Source of the DNA: Caulobacteraceae bacterium
Lineage (GTDB): Bacteria; Pseudomonadota; Alphaproteobacteria; Caulobacterales; Caulobacteraceae
Direction of reading: 5' to 3'
DNA: 64,000 nt
Assembly: GCA_003164925.1 (NCBI GenBank)
Contig: PLRV01000010.1
Span: forward strand, 116,332-180,331
Shown here: piece after piece, positions 32,607 to 41,167 of the stretch
How the letters are laid out: every line of letters starts with the position of its first letter
Numbering within the stretch: the stretch's first letter is position 1
Program-made: the position numbers and the translations under genes
The notes under the pieces: model-generated
What the model was told of the DNA's origin: nothing
Seen by the model: the letters and a program-made list of their open reading frames with translations, nothing else
Databases searched by the model: none

Positions 32607-34796
32607 TTAGAAGCGAGCGCTGAGGATCACGCCAAAGGTGCGGGGGTCTTCCAGGCTCGGTGTCACTGTGTCGCTGGAGAGGGTTGTAGAGGTGGTGCTG
32701 GTCTCCTTCAGGATAGAGCCCAGCCTCTCGCGGCTGTCGGCCACGTTGCGGACGTAGCCGGTGATCGAGTAGCGGCCCTGCGCCATGGCCCAGGTGGCGC
32801 TGAGGTTGCCCAGAACCTCGGCCTCGTGCTCGATATAGGGCAGCCCCCCGGAGGCTAGATCTTGGGTCGTGAGTCGCGAGTCGTCATATTGCGAGCCGTA
32901 CCGCATGTCGCCGTGCAGCGTCAGTTCCGAATCGCCGCCCAGGGGGAGCCGGTGATCGTAGGCGAGGGTTGCCTCGAAGGGGACAACGCCGGGGACGGTG
33001 TTCCGGGCGAAAAAGAAGGCGTATTCAGCGGGAATGCTCTCGCGCGCGTGAGTGTAGCCCAGATTGAGGCCGAGTTTGCCGTTTGTCCACGGCACCGCCA
33101 GAATCTCGAGCTCTACGCCGTAGACCTTCACCGGAGTGATGACGGTATTGTACGTCGGGTTGCTCAAGTCCGGGGTGAGGTTGATGCCCGCGGATTGATA
33201 GCCGGCGTAGTCGTTGTAATAGACCGCCCCGTTCACCTCCAGGTGGCCATTGCTGAAGCGGTTCTTGCTTCCTAGTTCGTAGGAGGTCAGGGTCTCGGCG
33301 TTGAGCGCCAGGACCTGGAGCCCACCGTTGGTGCCCGACGCTATCTCGACCTCGCCGGGAGAAAAGCCGGTGGCGGTCGAAATGTAGACGAGGTTCTTAG
33401 GAGTCAGGTCGTGTTCGAGCCGCACCTTGTAGGTGGTGTTGTCGAACTTGCGCTGGCCCGCGGCTCCGGAGATCGACAACGAGCTCAACCCCGCAAAGCC
33501 GGTGTAGTCCTCATTGTTTTGCACCTCGGTGTGGTCGAACCTGAGGCCTGCCGTCAGGCGCGTATCGGGCTGCAGTGACCAGGTGGCCTCGGCAAAGGCG
33601 CCGAGGGCGTTGGTGGACTTGCGGGTCTCCGACTTGAACACGCTAGTTTCGATCGGATCGAGGATGAGCTGCGTCTGGTCGTGGACGTTGTTGGAATAGG
33701 AGATCACCCCCGCCTGCCACCGCAGGGCTGAATCAGTTTTGGAGGTAAACCGCAGTTCGTTGGTGAAGAACTGGTCCGTGGGGGTAAAGACCGGCTGGTG
33801 GAAACTAAGACCGTTGAACTCGCTGACGACCAACGCATTCTCATACCAGGTGCGCAGCGCCGGAATATAGGTAACGGCGACGGGCCCGAGGTCCAGGTTG
33901 AATTCGGCCCAGTACTGGCGATAGTTGTTCTGACCCGATCCAACGGGCACGGTGTAGTCGAAGCTGTAGACGTTGGGCGTGGTTTGCGTGATCGCCACCC
34001 CGCCGGTGTGGGTCGTGTTGTCCTCCAAGGCGTAGCCGAGCAGGGCTGAGAAGTTTTCGGTGGGCTTGAACAGCAGCTTGGCCCGGAAATCTGTGGTGGA
34101 GCGCCGGTCACCTTCGGGGGAATAGTAGCCGTCCCGCTGGTACTGGTTGCCGGAGACCCGCAGAGCCAGCTTGTCCTCGATTATCGGCACGTTCAGGGCG
34201 CCTGTGACATGCCGCAGCGCGTAGTTTCCGGCCTCGACGGAGAGGTCGCCGCCGAGATTGTGCACTGACGGGTCCTGGGTGTGGATGGCGACCACGCCCG
34301 AGGTCGCGCTGCGGCCATAGAGGGTGCCCTGCGGCCCGCGCAGGACCTCGACCCGGTCGATGTCATAGCCGCCACCGACGCCGTCATAGACGCCGTCGAC
34401 ATAGATGGCGGCGGCCGCCGCGGTGGAGGTGACGCTGCTGCCGGCGCCGTCGTTCGACTTGATGCCGCGGATGATCAGGCCCGAGGCCGGGTTGTCCGTG
34501 CCGCTGCCTAGGGAGCCGCTGACGCGCTCGGCGTCGCCGCCGACGATGCCGGGCACGTCCTCCAGGATGGTCGTCAGGGTATACTTGCCCTGGCTGACCA
34601 GCTCCTCGCCTGAGCGCACGCTGACGGACGCCGCCGTCCGCTGAGCCGTGCTCACACGGTGCTCGGCGGTGACGACGACTTCCGTCAGCGAGTTGGCGCC
34701 GGCGCCGTCCGTGGTCTGGGCGACAGATGGTAGACCGATGGCCAGCGCGCCGAGAACAACGGACGCAGACGTCAGATTTCGAAGTTTGATGTTCAT
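32607..34796 (-). CDS. TonB-dependent outer-membrane receptor
   Basis: 729 residues from ATG 34796 (MNIKLRNLTSASVVLGALAI); a GTG-like upstream start is less likely. Signal peptide, TonB-box-like LTEVVVTAEHR, plug elements ILEDVPGIVGG, LIIRGIKSND, IYVDGVYDG and VEVLRGPQGTLYGRSATSG, and a barrel ending DPRTFGVILSARF. It is the clear paralogue of the receptor at 6636-8855 (same plug wording, YSITGYVRNVADSR near the end). Its promoter region carries the PhoB-like repeat, and the divergent gene pair encodes a two-component system, so receptor expression is probably controlled by that pair. Ligand unknown. Confidence 0.92.
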   Translation of the reverse strand: MNIKLRNLTSASVVLGALAIGLPSVAQTTDGAGANSLTEVVVTAEHRVSTAQRTAASVSVRSGEELVSQGKYTLTTILEDVPGIVGGDAERVSGSLGSGTDNPASGLIIRGIKSNDGAGSSVTSTAAAAAIYVDGVYDGVGGGYDIDRVEVLRGPQGTLYGRSATSGVVAIHTQDPSVHNLGGDLSVEAGNYALRHVTGALNVPIIEDKLALRVSGNQYQRDGYYSPEGDRRSTTDFRAKLLFKPTENFSALLGYALEDNTTHTGGVAITQTTPNVYSFDYTVPVGSGQNNYRQYWAEFNLDLGPVAVTYIPALRTWYENALVVSEFNGLSFHQPVFTPTDQFFTNELRFTSKTDSALRWQAGVISYSNNVHDQTQLILDPIETSVFKSETRKSTNALGAFAEATWSLQPDTRLTAGLRFDHTEVQNNEDYTGFAGLSSLSISGAAGQRKFDNTTYKVRLEHDLTPKNLVYISTATGFSPGEVEIASGTNGGLQVLALNAETLTSYELGSKNRFSNGHLEVNGAVYYNDYAGYQSAGINLTPDLSNPTYNTVITPVKVYGVELEILAVPWTNGKLGLNLGYTHARESIPAEYAFFFARNTVPGVVPFEATLAYDHRLPLGGDSELTLHGDMRYGSQYDDSRLTTQDLASGGLPYIEHEAEVLGNLSATWAMAQGRYSITGYVRNVADSRERLGSILKETSTTSTTLSSDTVTPSLEDPRTFGVILSARF

Positions 34797-34880
34797 GGTT
34801 TCCTCACCCCGCCCCATTTTTATTGGGCCTTATTCGCCTATACTTGGAGAGAAAGGCGGCGCGCAAAGCCTTTATAAGTC

Positions 34881-34898
34881 CTTTCAAAATTTTTACAT
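34881..34898 (-). promoter_or_regulatory. PhoB-like 7-4-7 direct-repeat site upstream of TonB receptor
   Basis: Read on the minus strand, ATGTAAA-AATT-TTGAAAG lies 85 bases before the receptor ATG. It shares spacing and all but one base with the site at 31102. The rest of the 400-base divergent region (34797-35196) shows no gene. Confidence 0.55.
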
Positions 34899-35138
34899 AA
34901 AACTGTGCGTTTCATGGCGGTCCTCTAGCGGTCGGCTGCAATTCATCGATCGAGCCCAGAGTGCACGCGCTGACTTGTCGAAGATTGTTACATCTGGCGC
35001 GTCTGCAGCTTCCGAGCTTAGCTCCCGTTCCTGACCCCACGGCGAACGTCCGCCCGCCGAGTACGGAGTGCGCTGATTTCGATGAAGAAGGCCTGGTTTT
35101 AGCTGTCGGCTGAGGGCTGTCATGATACAGACAGCGTT

Positions 35139-35156
35139 CTGTAAAAGTTTGGAAAA
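35139..35156 (+). promoter_or_regulatory. PhoB-like 7-4-7 direct-repeat site upstream of the response regulator
   Basis: CTGTAAA-AGTT-TGGAAAA, 41 bases before ATG 35197. The same half-site spacing as the sites at 31102 and 34881 suggests autoregulation of the two-component genes. Confidence 0.5.
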
Positions 35157-35196
35157 GCCTGATGACAGACCGGAACCAAGGCGGCACGGTTCCCAG

Positions 35197-35901
35197 ATGA
35201 GGACAGCCGAAACTGCGGCGCATGTCTTGCTGGTCGATGACGATGTCGATCTGAGCCGGATGTTACAGCTTTATCTTGAAAACGAGGGCTTCAGGGTCGC
35301 CCTGGACTTCAACGGCAAGCTGGCCGCCGCCGCCAGCGGCGTTTACGACGCCATCATCCTCGACATCATGCTGCCGACGGTCACAGGGATCGAACTGCTC
35401 CGGCGCATACGGCAAGACAGCACGATCCCCATCATCATGCTGACGGCGAAGGGCGACCAGGTCGACCGCGTGATCGGGCTCGAGCTCGGCGCGGACGACT
35501 ACATAGCCAAGCCCTACTATCCGCCGGAATTGGTCGCGCGACTGAAAGCGGTGCTGCGCAGGCGCAACGGCGCGGCGGCCGGCGCGGACGAAGAGGCGGA
35601 AATGGCGCTGTCGGAACTTCGGGTCAATGCGCCGGCGCGCCGGGTGACGTGGCGGGGCGCCTCCGTCCAACTTACCACGACCGAATTCAACCTGCTTGTG
35701 GCGCTGCTTCAATTCGGCGACCGGGTCGCGACCCGAGATCAGCTCGCGCGCAACGTCCTGGGACGGCCCTGGGAGAGTTACGACAGAAGCATTGACGTCC
35801 ACGCCAACAATCTGCGGCAGAAGCTCCTGAACGCCTCGGAAGGCGGCCTGGAGATCGAGACCGTCAGGGGCGTCGGCTATCGCGCCAAGGCCCGCCAGTG
35901 A
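35197..35901 (+). CDS. OmpR/PhoB-family response regulator
   Basis: 234 residues. Receiver domain with acidic pocket LLVDDDVDL, phosphoacceptor Asp56 in AIILDIMLPTVTG, switch Thr in IIMLTAKGD and Lys105 in DDYIAKPYYPPE. The C-terminal winged helix (LTTTEFNLLVALLQFGDRVA, RSIDVHANNLRQKL, ETVRGVGYRA) is of the CpxR type. ATG 35197 is preferred to 35122 because the upstream part contains the putative operator and is not conserved. Its stop overlaps the kinase start (GTGA). It probably responds to envelope or ligand status and controls the divergent TonB receptor. Confidence 0.92.
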   Translation: MRTAETAAHVLLVDDDVDLSRMLQLYLENEGFRVALDFNGKLAAAASGVYDAIILDIMLPTVTGIELLRRIRQDSTIPIIMLTAKGDQVDRVIGLELGADDYIAKPYYPPELVARLKAVLRRRNGAAAGADEEAEMALSELRVNAPARRVTWRGASVQLTTTEFNLLVALLQFGDRVATRDQLARNVLGRPWESYDRSIDVHANNLRQKLLNASEGGLEIETVRGVGYRAKARQ

Positions 35902-37208
35902 AAGGCGGCCTGTTCTGGAAGCTTCTGCTGGCCTTCTGGGTGGCGTTTTTTGTCATCTCCGAACTGTTCTGGGTTCTTGTGACCTTCAAATTCCCCGTCG
36001 CGACGCAGGAGGACCTCGTGGCCCAGCGTGCGGCGCCCGCGGTCCTCGATGCTGTGGGAACGGTGCTGAATAGGATGGGCGAGGTCTCCGCCCTGAGGGT
36101 GCGCGATTCCCTGCCCATGTTTGAACGCACCAAGGTGGAGATCCTGCCGCCATCCTTGCGCCCTGCGCGCCTGACCGGATCTGACGCGGTCATCGAGCGC
36201 CAGGTCCGTGGACCGGACGGCTCGTTGTTCCGGCTCCGTTATCACTATCAGGGCGCCAGGCGGTTCCTGGCGGTGCCGATCGAGCCATTGATCCTTGCCC
36301 TGTTCTTCGGGCCGATCTTCGGGGTGGTCACGGCCTGGTATTTGGTCGCCCCGATCAGGCGCCTCCGCCAGGGATTCGAACGCCTGGCGGCCGGAGACCT
36401 CTCGGTGCGCCTGGCGCCTGGCATGGGCGGGCGACACGACGAGATCGCCGACCTCGCGCGAGACTTCGACGTCATGGCCGTGCAGTTGGAGCAATCGATC
36501 CAGGCGCGCGAACGGCTTCTGCACGACGTGTCGCACGAGCTGCGCTCGCCGCTGAGCCGTCTGCAGCTCGCCATCGGTCTGGCGCGGCAGGATTCAACCG
36601 GCGTCGAAGCTTCTCTGGACCGGATTGAATACGAAGGTCGCCGGCTCGATTCGGTGGTGCGGGAGCTGCTCAGCCTGGCGAGGGCGGAGCGCGGGCATAC
36701 GCCGGGCGAGGACTATTTCGATCTTAACGCCCTGCTTGAAAGCGTGCTGGCCGACGCCCGGTTTGAGGCGGACGCAGCCGGTGTTGGGATCAGATCCGAC
36801 GTCGCCGCCGGCGACGACGACGCCCCGAGCCTGCGCGGCAACACCGAGCTCGTGCGCTGGGCGCTCGACAACGTCGTCCGCAACGCCCTTCGCTTTTCCA
36901 CCAGCGGTCAGTCGGTGCACGTGACGCTGGCCTACGACGAGGCGGCTCGGCGCTACGAGATCGATATCGTCGACGAAGGACCCGGAGCGCCGGCGTCCGC
37001 GCTTGCCACACTGTTCGAACCGTTCGTACGCGCTGACGAGACCAGCCCCGGATTCGGGCTCGGCTTAGCTGTCGCCAAGCGGGCGGTGATGGCCCAGGGG
37101 GGAACGATCGAGGCGAGCAACCGGGCGGGCGCCGGGCTCGGGGTTCACATCATCTTGCCCGCCGACCGCCTTCCCGAACGGGTGCGGGCCCTGCCGCACC
37201 CCACCTGA
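35898..37208 (+). CDS. CpxA-like sensor histidine kinase
   Basis: 436 residues from a GTG overlapping the regulator's stop. Membrane helix 1 is LLLAFWVAFFVISELFWVLV, a ~100-residue periplasmic sensor follows, and helix 2 is LILALFFGPIFGVVTAWYLV. Next is a HAMP domain (APIRRLRQGFERLAAGDLSV). The H box is LLHDVSHELRSPLSRL with His213, followed by the N box DNVVRNALRFS, G1 IVDEGPGAP and G2 GFGLGLAVAKR. The complete kinase autophosphorylates His213 and passes phosphate to the partner regulator. The small periplasmic domain has no recognisable ligand pocket. A GC hairpin (CCGCCGCG arms, 37261-37278) follows downstream. Confidence 0.92.
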   Translation: MKGGLFWKLLLAFWVAFFVISELFWVLVTFKFPVATQEDLVAQRAAPAVLDAVGTVLNRMGEVSALRVRDSLPMFERTKVEILPPSLRPARLTGSDAVIERQVRGPDGSLFRLRYHYQGARRFLAVPIEPLILALFFGPIFGVVTAWYLVAPIRRLRQGFERLAAGDLSVRLAPGMGGRHDEIADLARDFDVMAVQLEQSIQARERLLHDVSHELRSPLSRLQLAIGLARQDSTGVEASLDRIEYEGRRLDSVVRELLSLARAERGHTPGEDYFDLNALLESVLADARFEADAAGVGIRSDVAAGDDDAPSLRGNTELVRWALDNVVRNALRFSTSGQSVHVTLAYDEAARRYEIDIVDEGPGAPASALATLFEPFVRADETSPGFGLGLAVAKRAVMAQGGTIEASNRAGAGLGVHIILPADRLPERVRALPHPT

Positions 37209-37345
37209 TCTCCCGCCCTGGCCTTCGCACTCTGCGAGCTCAAGCTCACAGGGCGTGGGCCGCCGCGACCGCGGCGGCGTAAATGGGGAGGGGGTGTTTG
37301 CGCGCTGAGCGAGTTATCCTGACAAGACCGGCGCGCCTGCGTGGC

Positions 37346-37467
37346 GGTGCTGACAGTCTAACGATAAAAGGTCTCGCCCCTGTTGGATGCGGAGCTTCCC
37401 GTCGCGGTAGCGGACGAGCAGCCTGCGCCCAGGCCGGCCCGAAATGTCCAGACTTGGCAAAAACACC
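37346..37467 (+). mobile_element. IS6-type left-end remnant (copy D)
   Basis: The left end GGTGCTGACAGTCTAACG-ATAAAAGGTC is unmistakable, but the sequence departs from the other copies after about 30 bases. A stretch ACTTGGCAAAAAC at 37452 may be the decayed right end. No transposase coding remains. The remainder of 37209-37569 carries the post-kinase hairpin and the palindromic operator described next. Confidence 0.5.
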
Positions 37468-37473
37468 TAGGAA

Positions 37474-37496
37474 ATTCCTATTAAGTTAGTAGGTAA
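37474..37496 (+). promoter_or_regulatory. palindromic operator, ATTCCTA-N9-TAGGAAT type (site 1)
   Basis: ATTCCTA-TTAAGTTAG-TAGGTAA, 73 bases before the FAD/NAD(P)-binding protein gene. It is the least perfect of five sites (right half TAGGTAA) but keeps the exact 9-base spacer. Confidence 0.55.
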
Positions 37497-37569
37497 TACC
37501 CGGCGGGCGAACACGGGCGGGCGATTCCCGTCGCTGCTGCTCAGGCCTGACCGGATTTGGGAAGCCGAC

Positions 37570-38937
37570 ATGACCACAGTAGTGATCGTCGGAGGTGGGT
37601 TCAGCGGCCTTTTGACCGCCATTCATCTGCTGCGGTCCAGTCCGGACCTATGTGTGCGCCTGTTCGACCGTTCGGCTCAATTCGGCCGGGGACGGGCCTA
37701 TTCCACCACGAACGAGCGCCATCTGCTGAACGTGCGAACGGGCAATATGAGCGCCTTTCCCGATCAGCCGGGCCATTTCCAGGCTTGGCTTGCGGCGCAG
37801 GCCCTCAGCGCCGGCCCGCAGGATTTCGTCAGCCGTGGACTTTATGGGATCTATCTGCAGGTCCAGTTACGGGACGCCCTGGCGTCTTTCGCTTCGGGCC
37901 GGTTCATCCTGGAAGCCGACGAGGTCGTGATCCTTCGCCCGGCCCCCTCCGGAGGATGGGTGCTGGCCAGCCGAAAGGGCCGGCAGTTTGCTGCGGACGC
38001 CATCGTCCTCGCGGTCGGCCTCATGCCGCCGCACGCCCTGCCAGGGGCGTCTGACCGGCTGCTGCGATCCCGCGGCGCCTATTTCTCCGATCCATGGTCG
38101 AGGAATCTACAGGAAGTCCCGGCCGGGGATGTGCTGCTCGTCGGGTCTGGACTCACCATGGTCGACGTCGCGTTGGAGCTGGCTCGTCGGGGCCGTCGTT
38201 TGGCGGCCATTTCCAGGCGTGGTCTGCTCCCCCGCAGCCATGCGTCCACGGCGGCTGTCTTGACGCCCCGCGGCGACCTTGGCTCACCCCTGGAGGCGCT
38301 CCGGACGATGCGGCGCCATGCGAAGGCGGTTGGCTGGCGCGATGCCGTCGACAGTATCCGCCCCGTGACTCAGACGATCTGGCGCGATTGGCCGCTCAAG
38401 GAGCGCCGTCGCTTTCTGCGGCATCTACGGCCCTGGTGGGACGTGCACCGGCACAGGATGGCGCCGGCCGTAACCGCCGAGATCCACAGTCTGATGGCCG
38501 CTGGGGGCCTGACGGTGACGGCGGGCAGGATACTCAGCCTGGATCTGGACGAGGACGGCGCGGTGATCCTCCGTTTTCGGGAGAAAGGGGAGTCTGCACT
38601 GCGGCAACGGCGTTTCGCCGCCGTGATCAACTGCACCGGCCCGCACGGCGACTTGGCCGTTGCGGATAGCCCACTACTGGCAGACCTGCGCCTGCAGGGT
38701 CTCGTGCGCAACGACCCACTGTCGCTTGGCCTCGACGTGGACGAACACGGCCGGGCCCTGGGGCGGAACGGCCGCTCGGTCGCCGGCCTGTTTGTTGTCG
38801 GCCCCCTGACTCGGGGCGCCGTCTGGGAATCCATGGCGGTCCCGGATCTGCGCAACCAAGCCGCCCAAGCGGCCGCCTGCCTTGCCGCCGATCTGGGCGC
38901 GACGCTCGGTGGCTGTAGGACGGCCGCCGGCGCTTGA
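37570..38937 (+). CDS. FAD/NAD(P)-binding oxidoreductase
   Basis: 455 residues. The N-terminal FAD-binding motif is VVIVGGGFSGLLTAIHLL, and GRAYSTTNERHLLNVRTGNM is typical of the NAD_binding_9 group. A second dinucleotide motif, DVLLVGSGLTMVDVALELAR, lies near residue 190. Conserved late segments are NCTGPHGDLAVADSPLL and VGPLTRGAVWESMAVPDLRN. Members often accompany sulfonate and organosulfur genes and may supply electrons to monooxygenases, but the reaction is not established. It is preceded by palindromic operator site 1. It is convergent with metY, with 30 bases between the stops. Confidence 0.75.
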   Translation: MTTVVIVGGGFSGLLTAIHLLRSSPDLCVRLFDRSAQFGRGRAYSTTNERHLLNVRTGNMSAFPDQPGHFQAWLAAQALSAGPQDFVSRGLYGIYLQVQLRDALASFASGRFILEADEVVILRPAPSGGWVLASRKGRQFAADAIVLAVGLMPPHALPGASDRLLRSRGAYFSDPWSRNLQEVPAGDVLLVGSGLTMVDVALELARRGRRLAAISRRGLLPRSHASTAAVLTPRGDLGSPLEALRTMRRHAKAVGWRDAVDSIRPVTQTIWRDWPLKERRRFLRHLRPWWDVHRHRMAPAVTAEIHSLMAAGGLTVTAGRILSLDLDEDGAVILRFREKGESALRQRRFAAVINCTGPHGDLAVADSPLLADLRLQGLVRNDPLSLGLDVDEHGRALGRNGRSVAGLFVVGPLTRGAVWESMAVPDLRNQAAQAAACLAADLGATLGGCRTAAGA

Positions 38938-38967
38938 GGCGGATCGCGCAAGCTAGGCGCGGCGTGG

Positions 38968-40281
38968 TCAGGCCGCTTGGGCCAGTTTGCCTGCGGCTGT
39001 AAGGGCCTGCTCCAAATCGGCGAGAATGTCGTCGATGTGCTCGATGCCCACCGACAGGCGCACATAGCTGTCCGACACGCCGCTGGCCAGTTGCTCGTCC
39101 GCAGTGAGTTGCGAATGGGTGGTGGTGGCCGGATGGATGGCCAGGCTGCGTGCATCGCCGATATTGGCCACGTGATAGAACAGCTTCAGGCTGTCGATGA
39201 ACCGGCGCCCCGCTTCGCGCCCCGCCGCCAATTCGAATCCGACCAGCCCGCCGTAACCGCCGGTCAGGTAACGGTCGGCCCGTTCGCGGGCCGGGCCGTG
39301 CTGCCTGGAGGGATGGATCACCTTCACCACCTCAGGGCGCGCCGCGAGGAAGTCGGCTACCGCCTGGGCGTTGCGCGAGTGTTCGGCGATGCGCAGGGGT
39401 AGGGTCTCCAGACCCTGCAGGATCTGGAAGGCGTTGAAGGGCGACAGGGCCGCGCCCAAATCGCGCAGCAACACAACCCGCGCGCGGATGATGTAGGCGA
39501 TTGGGCCGAGCGGCTTGACCGCTTCAGTCCAGATCGCGCCGTGATAGCTGGGGTCGGGGATGTTCAGCGCCGGCTGGCGCTCCGGATGGGCTTCCCAATC
39601 GAAATTGCCACCATCGACGATCAGGCCGCCGATCGACGTGCCGTGGCCGCCAATATATTTGGTGGCTGAATAGACGACGATGGCAGCGCCGTGATCGAGC
39701 GGGCGGGTGAGCAGGGGCGCGGCCGTATTGTCGACGATGAGCGGAATGCCGAATTCGCGCCCGATCTGGGCCACCTCGGCGATGGGGAACACGGTCAGCT
39801 TCGGGTTGGGCAGGGTCTCGGCGTAATAGGCGCGGGTGCGATCATCCGTGGCGCGGCGGAAGGCCTCCGGATCCGCCGGGTCTACAAAGCGGACCTCAAT
39901 GCCCTGATCGCGCAGGGTGTTGGCGAACAGGTTCCAGGTTCCGCCGTAAAGATCGGTCGAGCTGACGATATTGTCGCCGGCCCGAGCGAGGTTCTGCACC
40001 GCGAAGGCTGAGGCCGCCTGGCCGGAGGCCACGGCCAGGGCGGCCGCTCCGCCTTCCAGGGCGGCGATGCGTTGTTCCAGGATGTCGGTCGTGGGGTTGC
40101 CGATGCGCGTGTAGACATTGCCCAGTTCCTTCAGGGCGAACAGGTTGGCGGCGTGTTCGGTGTCGCGGAACTGGTAGGAGGTCGTCTGGTAGATCGGCGG
40201 CGCCACCGAGCCCGTCGCCGGATCGGCCCGCCAGCCCGCGTGCAGGGCCAGGGTCTGCGGGTGGAGGGCTCGCTCGCTCAT
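38968..40281 (-). CDS. metY: O-acetylhomoserine sulfhydrylase (aminocarboxypropyltransferase)
   Basis: 437 residues. A PLP-dependent Cys/Met-metabolism enzyme: ALHAGWRADPATGSVAPPIY at the start, the TTSYQFRDTEHAANLFALKE insert typical of MetY, and the PLP lysine in VVYSATKYIGGHGTSIGG. The C-terminus has SLAIHPATTTHSQLTADEQ and VRLSVGIEHIDDILADLEQA. It condenses sulfide (or methanethiol) with O-acetylhomoserine to homocysteine (or methionine), assimilating the sulfur released by the neighbouring desulfonation genes. Operator site 2 lies 63 bases upstream. AAAGGAAAG precedes the ATG. Confidence 0.93.
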   Translation of the reverse strand: MSERALHPQTLALHAGWRADPATGSVAPPIYQTTSYQFRDTEHAANLFALKELGNVYTRIGNPTTDILEQRIAALEGGAAALAVASGQAASAFAVQNLARAGDNIVSSTDLYGGTWNLFANTLRDQGIEVRFVDPADPEAFRRATDDRTRAYYAETLPNPKLTVFPIAEVAQIGREFGIPLIVDNTAAPLLTRPLDHGAAIVVYSATKYIGGHGTSIGGLIVDGGNFDWEAHPERQPALNIPDPSYHGAIWTEAVKPLGPIAYIIRARVVLLRDLGAALSPFNAFQILQGLETLPLRIAEHSRNAQAVADFLAARPEVVKVIHPSRQHGPARERADRYLTGGYGGLVGFELAAGREAGRRFIDSLKLFYHVANIGDARSLAIHPATTTHSQLTADEQLASGVSDSYVRLSVGIEHIDDILADLEQALTAAGKLAQAA

Positions 40282-40343
40282 GGGCTTTCCTTTCGGCTTT
40301 CCAGATTGGCCGCTCGGCGAAACCGCGAGCGTGCAACACCTAA

Positions 40344-40366
40344 AAACCTATCAATTCGATAGGAAT
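40344..40366 (-). promoter_or_regulatory. palindromic operator (site 2), upstream of metY
   Basis: AAACCTA-TCAATTCGA-TAGGAAT on the plus strand. The inner CCTATC/GATAGG arms are perfect. It lies between the ssuB stop and the metY start and so serves metY. Confidence 0.65.
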
Positions 40367-40414
40367 TTGGTCGAGGCAGAATTTCTGACCGCCTTCCCGG
40401 CATTTCTGTTCGGC

Positions 40415-41164
40415 TCAGGCCGCGCTCTGCTCGACCGCGACGCCCTCGAGCAGGCTCAGGGCCTGGCCCTCCAGCAAGGCAAGCGCCGGATCGCGCCGAT
40501 CGCGCGGGTGGGGGATGTCCACCCGCACCTGTCCCCTCAGGCGGCCGGGACCGCTGGCCAGGACGATGACCCGGTCGCTCAAATAAACGGCCTCGCCGAC
40601 ATCGTGGGTCACCAGCAGCACGGTGGCGTCATGCCGGGCCGCGATGGCCTTGAGCAGGTCCTGCAGGCGCATGCGGGTGAAGGCGTCCACCGCGCTGAAC
40701 GGCTCATCCAGCAGCAGCAGGCGCGGCCGACTGAACAGGCCGCGGGCGATGGCCGCCCGTTGCGCCTGACCGCCGGACAGCTGCTTGGGATAGGCGTTGG
40801 CATGATCGGCCAGACCGACCTCGGCCAGAAGCTCGGCGACGCGCGGGTGGCGCGCCCCCTTGGCGCCCAGCTCGAAGCCGACGTTCTGGGCCACGGTCAG
40901 CCACGGTAAAAGGCGCGGCTCCTGGAACACCAAGCCGACCTCATCCAGATGCAGGCGCGGCGCATGGCCAAGCACGCTCGCCTGGCCGTCATAGTCGCTG
41001 TCCAGCCCGGCGATGATGCGCAGCAAGGTGCTCTTGCCGCAGCCGCTGGGGCCCACCAGGCTGACCACCTCGCCCTGGACCACCTGGAAGGCGACGTCAG
41101 CGATGACCGTCTTCTCGGCGAAGCGCTTTTCGGTGATCGACAGGTCGATGAGGGGCTGTGTCAT
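40415..41164 (-). CDS. ssuB: sulfonate/taurine-type ABC importer, ATP-binding protein
   Basis: 249 residues. Walker A VGPSGCGKSTLLR at about residues 38-50, Q-loop VFQEPRLLPW, signature LSGGQAQRAAIARGL, Walker B RLLLLDEPFSAVD and H-loop LLVTHDVGEAV. Wording and length fit the SsuB/TauB group. It energises import of the sulfonate captured by the SsuA-like protein; it is the last gene of the long minus-strand operon, four bases after the permease gene. Confidence 0.9.
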   Translation of the reverse strand: MTQPLIDLSITEKRFAEKTVIADVAFQVVQGEVVSLVGPSGCGKSTLLRIIAGLDSDYDGQASVLGHAPRLHLDEVGLVFQEPRLLPWLTVAQNVGFELGAKGARHPRVAELLAEVGLADHANAYPKQLSGGQAQRAAIARGLFSRPRLLLLDEPFSAVDAFTRMRLQDLLKAIAARHDATVLLVTHDVGEAVYLSDRVIVLASGPGRLRGQVRVDIPHPRDRRDPALALLEGQALSLLEGVAVEQSAA

Positions 41165-41167
41165 GGG

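Noticed and set aside
37261-37278. CCGCCGCG/CGCGGCGG hairpin after the histidine kinase as a terminator
   Set aside because: The loop is only two bases, no T tract follows, and such GC repeats arise easily here; mentioned only in the kinase entry.
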